Origin: a virus
Reading direction: 5' to 3' (one strand)
Virus record (IMG/VR): IMGVR_UViG_3300031997_000085
Coordinates: 1-20,286 of that record
Length of the DNA stretch: 20,286 nt
Shown here in pieces: positions 14,948 to 20,286 of this stretch (position 1 is its first letter; the number at the start of each line of letters is the position of its first letter). Under the pieces are notes generated by a model, which made no database searches, was not told where the DNA came from, and saw only the letters and a list, made by a program, of their open reading frames with translations. The translations under genes and the position numbers were made by a program.

Positions 14948-15578
14948 CTAGAAGAGCTTCTTCTGTTTCGGATTTCGTTTCTCTCGGTGTGTCGCGCCGC
15001 GGTGCTGGCGATGAGGCTTGAGAGAAGTCATCGTGTCCATGTTTATCCAGCGATCCGAGGTGCCAGCATAGGGACGATACTCGCCGGCTACAGGATTCTC
15101 GTCGCGGGTTTTGTAGTCCCAAAATTGGGTAGAGCCGTCCTTCATCTTATCCCACACGCGACTAGAGTACGTGTTACGGTGACTGGGATCGGACGCCAAA
15201 CCCAGCATACCGCGACGCTTTGCTTGCCTGTACGCCAAGAGATAGATAGCGGTGCCGACTCGCTTGTTGCGATACTCGGGCATGACCCATGACTGGTACA
15301 CTTTGCCGTACTTCTTACCTGACGGATCTCGGAACGCAGCAACTTCGATCTCGCCAATCATACCCGCGGGCTTACCCCTCTGACGGTATAGCGCTTCATG
15401 ATGGGGACCGTCGATGTGTACATGCTTCTCCCACTCCTTGTCGTGTAGGCTGAGGCGGAAGCCAAGATCGTTTACGCCACCATAAGGAGCAGTGCGCACC
15501 TGGAAACGCTTGCGCAGGTGAAGCGATAGCAGCTTTGGCGAAGTAGGCTTTGCGTTGAGCGTCGCTCTTGAAGGGCAT
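14948..15578 (-). CDS. Tagged GNAT-like acetyltransferase with apparent +1 frameshift
   Basis: The gene begins with the shared tag at ATG 15578 (MPFKSDAQRKAYFA), but that frame stops at 15396 after 60 residues. The GNAT domain is one frame over and continues to 14948; its first possible GTG start (15499) has no ribosome site. If one A of the AAA at 15536-15534 (minus strand) is skipped, the two join into 209 residues reading ...QRKAYFAKLLSLHLRKRFQV..., which restores the tag's usual xLL continuation. The GNAT part shows VYQSWVMPEYRNKRVGTAIY (acetyl-CoA loop RNKRVG) and a following helix. Possible causes are a real mutation, a sequencing error, or recoding. Compare the intact tagged GNAT at 19589-20140. 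Confidence 0.7.
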
Positions 15579-15581
15579 GGG

Positions 15582-15998
15582 TTACCCAGCGTAGCGCGGA
15601 GTCAACCCATTCTTCCGTGGCCCCGCGTTCTTGCGACGGGTGCGGTAGGTACCGTACCCCCACATCTCGAGGGGGCGAAGAATAGCAACGCCGGCAGCAA
15701 CAGCCTTCTTTGTTCGTGAAGGTGCGACGCCGTGTTTCATGCGCGAAGCCATCTTCCACTTCTCATAGCCCATTCCGCCAAAGCGACCGGTTATATAACC
15801 CTGCGCTGCACCGGCCGCAGCGCCACCTACTGCGCCACCTACTGCGCCCACGGGGCCACCGTATAGCAAGCCGGCACCGGCACCGCTCGCTGCTCCGATA
15901 CCCGCACCAATCAGAGCGCCCTTTCTACCGTAGCGTCGGGCGTTTTTCTTCAGCAGCGACATAACGAACCGACGCTGATTCTCACTCGAAAACGGCAT
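15582..15998 (-). CDS. Tagged glycine-zipper protein
   Basis: A 138-residue protein that starts with the shared tag (MPFSSENQRRFVMSLLKK), continues with a basic stretch (NARRYGRKG), then a long glycine zipper (residues about 27-71: GAGIGAASGAGAGLLYGG, GAVGGAVGGAAAGAAQG) with GxxxG-type spacing typical of packed membrane helices. The C-terminal half is basic (KWKMASRMKHG, TRRKNAGPRKNG). ATG 15998 has AGGAGG 9 bases upstream. Glycine zippers occur in pore-forming and membrane-inserting proteins, so it may be an ejected membrane protein aiding DNA entry; this is a hypothesis. Confidence 0.72.
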   Translation of the reverse strand: MPFSSENQRRFVMSLLKKNARRYGRKGALIGAGIGAASGAGAGLLYGGPVGAVGGAVGGAAAGAAQGYITGRFGGMGYEKWKMASRMKHGVAPSRTKKAVAAGVAILRPLEMWGYGTYRTRRKNAGPRKNGLTPRYAG

Positions 15999-16011
15999 TG
16001 CTACTTACCTC

Positions 16012-16368
16012 CTAGGGAATTGTGATGTCCGGAGCGATGACAAACACCCCCTTAACAAGTGTCGTCACCTTATCATTCATTGTCATCTGCAAATCGTAAC
16101 GATAGTTACCAGTACCCGCGCCAAGAGTAGCGGACCGCGGAATGTTTACATCTACCACACCGCCGCTGGGACTAGAGATGAAAATACCAGGGCTCGCGGC
16201 CAGCGTAAAGAAAGGAGTAGTAGACTGATATCCCTCCTTCACTGTAAAAATAAAGGATGCGAGAGCAAGATTCAACACCGCGTTATTTTCATCAGTGATC
16301 GTGTACCGTACGGTGCCGTCATCGCCGCGATCAATTGTAATCTTTGCACCAGCAACCGCAATCGACAT
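16012..16368 (-). CDS. BppU-like baseplate/fibre N-terminal-type protein
   Basis: A 118-residue beta protein resembling the N-terminal domain of BppU-type baseplate upper proteins: ITIDRGDDGTVRYTITDENN (the 'rGD...~~t~~d~~g' opening), ASFIFTVKEGYQ, SPSGGVVDVNIPRSAT (the 'G.v...l....t' strand), GTGNYRYDLQMT ('G.Y.ydlq'), and VTTLVKGVFVIAPDIT at the end. The fit across the whole length is good, but it lacks the extra fibre domains, so it may be a stand-alone adaptor or surface protein. AGGAGG precedes ATG 16368 by 4 bases. It follows the 925-residue fibre-like gene. Confidence 0.68.
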   Translation of the reverse strand: MSIAVAGAKITIDRGDDGTVRYTITDENNAVLNLALASFIFTVKEGYQSTTPFFTLAASPGIFISSPSGGVVDVNIPRSATLGAGTGNYRYDLQMTMNDKVTTLVKGVFVIAPDITIP

Positions 16369-16384
16369 GGGGCCTCCTAAAAGA

Positions 16385-19162
16385 TCACACTACCTCAGCA
16401 CGGCACGAAAAAGATAGAGCGGAGCCGTAGGAGCTCTTCGCCGTTACGACCGCAACGCCGCGCGCACACATATTAGAAACAGCGGGAGTAGCAAAAGTCC
16501 GCAAAGGAGCTTGCCGCGCAGTAGATAGCGAGAGCACATTATGCACTGTACCCATCCTAAACGCGCTCAACGTGATATCGTCGACGCCCAGCAGAGCTAT
16601 CATATTTAACGGGGCCCCCACAGACAAGTACAGTAGATCAGTATCGCCGACGGGAGTGTACTCGCCCACCTCCCACAGCCACCAGCCCTCCCAGTCCGCA
16701 GGGGGGTGAGCAGCCCAAGAAGTAAGAGGGCGATTCACCCCCAGAGTAACAGCCACCCGTGAGCTGCCGACGCCATCAAAATTCAGCCACATCTTGATAC
16801 GCATAGTCTCACCAGGAATCAGACCTGTCAAGGTACGACGCGCAAGATGAGAAGTACCAAAGCCCACCTGAAACCACAGTGCCTGCGTACCAGAGTGCGA
16901 AGGTGCGGCTATGTACGAATTTTGTGGCCGAATAGTCCACAAAGCAGCGTCTATCGGTTCAAAATCGAAATAATACACAGGCGTATCCACCAACGCCTGC
17001 GCAGACATGCGGATGCCGGCGTTCGGTGTCGCCTTATAAGAAGGAGCAGTTAGTGCACGTATTATTGCAAACGTAGAAGTCCGAGCGCCGAAGGCTATGG
17101 CCTCAACGTAGCCATCATCCGAAACCATATCAGCTTCTACGATTATGAGAGATTCATCTACTTCAACGAACGCGTCTGACACGCTACTCGAAATACCGTC
17201 GCTGCAAAAAATAGTGGAGCTCAAACCAAAAACAGTAGCGGCGCCAAAGGACAGCCCCGCGGCAAATCCCACAACATCAGGAGAAGCAGCGAAAGCAGCA
17301 GACATGCCCACGCTGGTAAACACGCCGACAGCCGTAGAGGACACAACGCCGTCGACAACACTTACGCCGGACGAAGTAGCGACGCCAGGAAGAACACAGG
17401 AAGCTAAAGCGTCGACAACACTTACGCCGGACGAAGTAGCGACGCCAGGAAGAACACAGGAAGCTAAAGCGTCGACAACACTTACGCCGGACGCTTGTCC
17501 GGCAGTCAACGCGGTCGCGGTCAACGCGCCGGACGCCGTGGAGACGCTGGAGGACTGGCCTGCGCCGTAGCAAACAGAAGAAGCGTCGCCCGCGGCAACA
17601 CTTACGCTTACGCTGTCGCCAGCGGAGGCACTAACGCAAATGGCTGCGCCCGTAACACTAGTCAAACTGAGGTCAAAGGCGACGGCGGGAGTAATACACA
17701 CACCGTCGCCACTACCTATCGACGCACCCGCAGACTGAAAATCACTCGTACAAGTACTACCGCTGACGCCTAAGACGTCGCTAACGCCCTCAGCCGAGGC
17801 GCGGAAGCCTTGCCCCTCTGGCTCGCCGAGCGCAAGCGCGACGCCCGCAGAAATACCGTCACTAGTAGCAAAACCTACGCCGTCACTAGTAGCAAAACCT
17901 ACGCCGTCACTAGTAGCAAAACCAGCACCTAGACTGGTACCAGTGCCGGTATCTAGGCTAACACCCACGGATTGCGCGTCGCCAGCAGTAGCAGAGACAC
18001 CGTATCCAACTTCTAGGCTAACACCCGCAGATTGCGCATCAGCAACGTGAGTACTGGAACTAGCAGCAGAAGCGGCGCCAATGCCAGCAGATTGTGTAAC
18101 ACCCAGAACTACGGACGCTACTGCACCTGTTACAACACTAACGCCAATCGAGCGTCCTATACCCGCAACAAGATCATCATCGCCAACGCTGGTAGCAACG
18201 CTGGCGCCAGCAGACTGCGCAGCACTTAGAACTATAGATGTAGCCGCGCCAGTAGCAGCACCAATACCAGCACAAGAAGCACCAGACGCGACTGTGCCGC
18301 CGCTGATCGCGGTGGCGGCACCAACGCCGGCAGATTGCGCGTCACAATATCGGATCGGATTAACGGCGCTCTCGCCAACGCTGGTAGCAACGCTGGCGCC
18401 AGCAGACTGCGCAGCACCCGCGACCGTCGCCCCGCTAGCCCCAGTCACTGTGCTGGTCGCTGCATCGACTGCGACCGAGTCGAGATTCCCCACGAGGGCG
18501 ATCGACATCGTGCCCTTGTAGGTCGTTGTCGAATTGGCCACAGTGCTGGTGCCGTAATCGCCAGCTGTGGCTTTCTCTCCGGTAGCTAACCCGTGGCCGC
18601 CGCCTAACTGGATCGTGTTGCTGTTGTCGGCGCGCTCCTGGATGTTCGCAAGCGCAGCGTTGGTCCACGACGCGAAGTTGTCGGTGGCGTTAGCGTTGTT
18701 GCTTGTGCCGCAGATCAGAAGAACCAGGGCGTTCGGGATCGTTGTCGTCGCGCCCGGGATATTCGCAGGGGAAGTCGTTGCGGCGCCGTGATTGCCTTCG
18801 GCGAAGACGTCCCACGGATTTCCGGATGTCTTACAACCACGGAACGTATGGATCTGCCCAGTCGTGTGATTGCCCGAGTCGGCAAGAGTTGGGGCCGTGC
18901 CGCCCCCTGCGATCGCGACCCGCTTCCAGAACACCGCAATGCGATTGGCGGGATCCGTTGCCGCCGACCCAGCGGCCTTGGCGGCCCCCGTCCCGATCTC
19001 AACAAAGCCCTGCGCCGACGAGAGCGTAATAGCCTGGTTCTCGCTCTCGGCGACGAGAATCGCAATGTCCCCGACAAGAACATCAGACGCGGGGAACGGC
19101 GGCTGAGGCGTCGTTGCGGACGCAGTAAAAGTACCAGATCCCTGATAGGTCGGGAGAGCCAT
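16385..19162 (-). CDS. Large repeat-rich fibre-like virion protein
   Basis: A 925-residue protein with three parts. Residues 1-225 are a beta domain common in phage structural proteins, ending TTTYKGTMSIALVG. Residues about 228-690 are low-complexity repeats rich in Ser, Gly, Ala and Val, with a recurring AQSAGxSVxTSxG-like unit, including a perfect tandem 20-residue copy and GFATSDGV three times. Residues about 729-870 look like a jelly-roll carbohydrate-binding module (VYYFDFEPIDAALWTIRP, GLIPGETMRIKMWLNFDG, GVDDITLSAF). Repeats suggest an elongated stalk carrying a binding domain. The N-terminal part is visibly more GC-rich than the repeats. ATG 19162 has GAGG about 9 bases upstream. A receptor-binding or surface fibre role is likely but unproven. 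Confidence 0.75.
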   Translation of the reverse strand: MALPTYQGSGTFTASATTPQPPFPASDVLVGDIAILVAESENQAITLSSAQGFVEIGTGAAKAAGSAATDPANRIAVFWKRVAIAGGGTAPTLADSGNHTTGQIHTFRGCKTSGNPWDVFAEGNHGAATTSPANIPGATTTIPNALVLLICGTSNNANATDNFASWTNAALANIQERADNSNTIQLGGGHGLATGEKATAGDYGTSTVANSTTTYKGTMSIALVGNLDSVAVDAATSTVTGASGATVAGAAQSAGASVATSVGESAVNPIRYCDAQSAGVGAATAISGGTVASGASCAGIGAATGAATSIVLSAAQSAGASVATSVGDDDLVAGIGRSIGVSVVTGAVASVVLGVTQSAGIGAASAASSSTHVADAQSAGVSLEVGYGVSATAGDAQSVGVSLDTGTGTSLGAGFATSDGVGFATSDGVGFATSDGISAGVALALGEPEGQGFRASAEGVSDVLGVSGSTCTSDFQSAGASIGSGDGVCITPAVAFDLSLTSVTGAAICVSASAGDSVSVSVAAGDASSVCYGAGQSSSVSTASGALTATALTAGQASGVSVVDALASCVLPGVATSSGVSVVDALASCVLPGVATSSGVSVVDGVVSSTAVGVFTSVGMSAAFAASPDVVGFAAGLSFGAATVFGLSSTIFCSDGISSSVSDAFVEVDESLIIVEADMVSDDGYVEAIAFGARTSTFAIIRALTAPSYKATPNAGIRMSAQALVDTPVYYFDFEPIDAALWTIRPQNSYIAAPSHSGTQALWFQVGFGTSHLARRTLTGLIPGETMRIKMWLNFDGVGSSRVAVTLGVNRPLTSWAAHPPADWEGWWLWEVGEYTPVGDTDLLYLSVGAPLNMIALLGVDDITLSAFRMGTVHNVLSLSTARQAPLRTFATPAVSNMCARGVAVVTAKSSYGSALSFSCRAEVV
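17351..17493 (-). repeat. 60-bp tandem repeat in fibre-like gene
   Basis: Two identical 60-bp units (17351-17410 and 17411-17470) are followed by 23 bases of a third (17471-17493). They are in frame and encode a 20-residue unit with SSGVSVVDALASCVLPG. Perfect identity shows a recent expansion. Confidence 0.95.
17856..17927 (-). repeat. 24-bp tandem repeat, three copies, encoding GFATSDGV
   Basis: Three consecutive 24-bp units at 17856-17879, 17880-17903 and 17904-17927; the first two are identical and the third differs at its end. They are in frame in the fibre-like gene and give GFATSDGV repeats. Confidence 0.9.
18180..18225 (-). repeat. 46-bp dispersed repeat, copy A
   Basis: Identical over 46 bases to 18372-18417, 192 bases apart (64 codons), both in the same frame of the fibre-like gene. 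It encodes the AQSAGASVATSVG unit. It may promote recombination that deletes or duplicates the DNA between the copies. Confidence 0.9.
18372..18417 (-). repeat. 46-bp dispersed repeat, copy B
   Basis: Second copy of the 46-base direct repeat, near the boundary between the GC-rich N-terminal domain and the repeat region of the fibre-like gene. Confidence 0.9.
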
Positions 19163-19166
19163 TAGC

Positions 19167-19592
19167 CTAGTCCTCGGTTATCGTGCTCGTAGTCTTCAGT
19201 CTCGGAATGACGCCAGCGGCCATCGTGATGTTAGGCGTTACGACGCCGCTGTAAAGAAGCATACTGGCAACGCCGGTGCCTACGCTGAAATGTGTGATCG
19301 CACCACCAGGCGTAGCGCCGCACTCCGCGAAATCGATGTTAGATGCCGGGGAAACACTCCCACCCGACACAGGCCAATGAGCAGCATCGCGCTGCACGCC
19401 TACGCGTACATAGTTTGTATACGCCGTCTCACTCGCGCCTTGCGTCCCACCCTCACCGGGATCGGCTGTATGGAGTGCAACAGTAATAGTGCCACAGGGC
19501 GTAGTGGCGTCATTCTCGGCTACGTCTGCCCAGGCGACCGCCTGAAAAATCAGCTTGAGTACGTTGTCTTCGGTGGTGTTGCCTTTGCTCAT
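19167..19592 (-). CDS. Small virion-associated protein (AYTxYxRV family)
   Basis: A 141-residue protein of a type I recognise as frequent in diverse phages. It has a short helix (VLKLIFQAVAWADVAEND), then TITVALHTADPGEGGTQG, then ETAYTNYVRVGVQRDAAHW (the family's 'aYt.YaRvav.Rs...W'), then VSPASNIDFAECGATPGGAI and a final beta part with THFSVGTG and SMLLYSGVV. It is usually left unnamed or called a structural or tail-fibre-associated protein. ATG 19592 overlaps the stop of the GNAT gene (ATGA), with AAAGGG upstream. The next gene is the large fibre-like protein, so a surface role fits. Confidence 0.7.
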   Translation of the reverse strand: MSKGNTTEDNVLKLIFQAVAWADVAENDATTPCGTITVALHTADPGEGGTQGASETAYTNYVRVGVQRDAAHWPVSGGSVSPASNIDFAECGATPGGAITHFSVGTGVASMLLYSGVVTPNITMAAGVIPRLKTTSTITED

Positions 19593-20140
19593 CGTGTCCC
19601 TTTCTTCTTATATGGTTTACCCGGAAGTACATCGTGTATGCCGTAGCGACCTTTACTCTTGAACCTGCGCCAAAGTGCATTCGAATCCCGATTCCGTTGA
19701 TCCCTAATCGAGGCAACGCCGGGATACTGCGAGTTCTGCGCAATGTACTTCGCGAGCTCTACATACATTTGTCTGCCTAAGCCTTTACCACGCAACTCGG
19801 GGAGCAAGTAGGAACCTGTAACGAACGGAAGTACACGTACGCGCCTTCCTCCAGCCGTCGTCTCGTACCGACGATGATAGTAATCAGAGGTCTTCGACGG
19901 CATTACCTCCGTCTGCACACGACCTACCTCGGCCTTGTCGAAATCCAAATTGTCTGCAGCGTAAGGATCCGCGTAGAGCGAATGTAAGTCCTGGGCAGCG
20001 GAAACACTGCGGGGCTTGATATGCGCGGATGCATAAAAAGAATCGCCCCGTGCATGATTAAACCGGAGCCTTACCTTATGCTTCTTACCACCGAGCATAA
20101 TCATGACGGCAGCTTGATGTTCTTTGGATTTGAAAGGCAT
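19589..20140 (-). CDS. Tagged GNAT-like acetyltransferase
   Basis: A 183-residue protein. Residues 1-16 (MPFKSKEHQAAVMIML) are the shared tag. The following basic stretch (GGKKHKVRLRF) leads to a domain with GNAT features in its C-terminal half: VLPFVTGSYLLPELRGKGLG at about 103-122, where R117-G-K-G-L-G122 is the acetyl-CoA-binding loop, then a helix (RQMYVELAKYIAQ) and a strand plus helix with SNALWRRF. The substrate is unknown; GNAT enzymes acetylate amines on small molecules or proteins. ATG 20140 overlaps the upstream stop by one base (TAATG). The second tagged GNAT is at 14948-15578. Confidence 0.72.
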   Translation of the reverse strand: MPFKSKEHQAAVMIMLGGKKHKVRLRFNHARGDSFYASAHIKPRSVSAAQDLHSLYADPYAADNLDFDKAEVGRVQTEVMPSKTSDYYHRRYETTAGGRRVRVLPFVTGSYLLPELRGKGLGRQMYVELAKYIAQNSQYPGVASIRDQRNRDSNALWRRFKSKGRYGIHDVLPGKPYKKKGTR

Positions 20141-20286
20141 TACTTGTACGCCTTTTTGTTGAAGCGCTTGAAATCTTGCGGCTGAGGCGTTTGCGACATG
20201 CCCCAGTTACGCGCCATGTTCTTTCGAAATTGTGGAGAACGCACCTTAGCCGCAGTATACTTAAGAGGCTTCCTACCGTATCCAGG
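20140..20286 (-). CDS. C-terminal end of a small basic protein (cut by window edge)
   Basis: The frame is open from the window edge to a TAA at 20142-20140, giving the last 48 residues. They are basic: KYTAAKVRSPQFRKNMARN, then DFKRFNKKAYK at the end. The start lies outside the window, so I cannot tell whether it carries the shared N-terminal tag, though its basic tail and its coupling to a tagged gene make that a fair guess. No family recognised. Confidence 0.6.
   Translation of the reverse strand, partial: PGYGRKPLKYTAAKVRSPQFRKNMARNWGMSQTPQPQDFKRFNKKAYK

Noticed and set aside
14153-15292. A 379-residue plus-strand open frame
   Set aside because: It lies opposite three convincing minus-strand genes, has no ribosome site I can see, and its residue composition looks like an antisense shadow.
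15472-15759. A 95-residue minus-strand frame across the junction of two tagged genes
   Set aside because: It is out of frame with both recognisable genes, and its sequence resembles neither a known family nor its neighbours; treated as a shadow.
17351-18417. Fibre repeats as a diversity-generating retroelement target
   Set aside because: No reverse transcriptase, template repeat or adenine-biased variation is visible in the window; the copies are perfect, not mutagenised.

Overview
The window is a piece of a tailed-phage genome, probably a siphovirus or a prophage or metagenomic relative of one. It covers the virion-structure region. Every gene I can support is on the minus strand, so transcription runs from high to low coordinates, and genes touch or overlap through TAATG, TGATG or ATGA junctions. 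Base composition looks moderately GC-rich by eye. I see no terminase, lysis cassette, integrase, replication gene, tRNA or CRISPR array. The host cannot be named from this sequence.

Layout in transcription order. (1) 20286-13958 holds virion-surface and accessory genes: the tail end of a small basic protein, a GNAT-like acetyltransferase, a common small virion protein, a 925-residue repeat-rich fibre-like protein, a BppU-like beta protein, a glycine-zipper protein, a second GNAT protein split by an apparent frameshift, a small beta-rich protein, and a protein with three Cys/His-x-His repeats. (2) 13949-12540 holds a membrane-anchored coiled-coil protein and two small tagged proteins. (3) 12439-6185 is the head module: portal (with a seven-copy PNAQD repeat), WYL-domain protein, basic SH3-like protein, two tagged basic proteins (one an HNH-like nuclease), scaffold, DUF5309-type major capsid protein and a small unknown. 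(4) 6169-1 is the connector and tail module: adaptor, stopper, HK97 gp10-like protein, a large glycosyltransferase-methyltransferase-glycosyltransferase fusion, a DUF2292-like protein, tail terminator, major tail protein, and the start of a possible tail assembly chaperone.

The most unusual feature is a short shared N-terminus, roughly M-[PA]-F-[KST]-[SG]-x-x-[QH]-[QRK]-x-x-[VY]-x-x-x-L. It begins at least seven otherwise unrelated proteins here: two GNATs, an HNH-like nuclease, a glycine-zipper protein, an acidic protein and two small basic proteins. Several of these genes flank the portal and scaffold. At two loci the coding DNA of the tag is identical over 32 bp, and a third copy is close. 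My hypothesis is a modular tag for loading cargo or accessory proteins into the procapsid, analogous in logic to the T4 capsid-targeting sequence. The sequence shows the shared tag; the packaging role is inference.

Second in interest is the 995-residue tri-domain sugar-modifying enzyme inserted between connector and tail genes, which suggests glycan decoration of the virion or of a host polymer.
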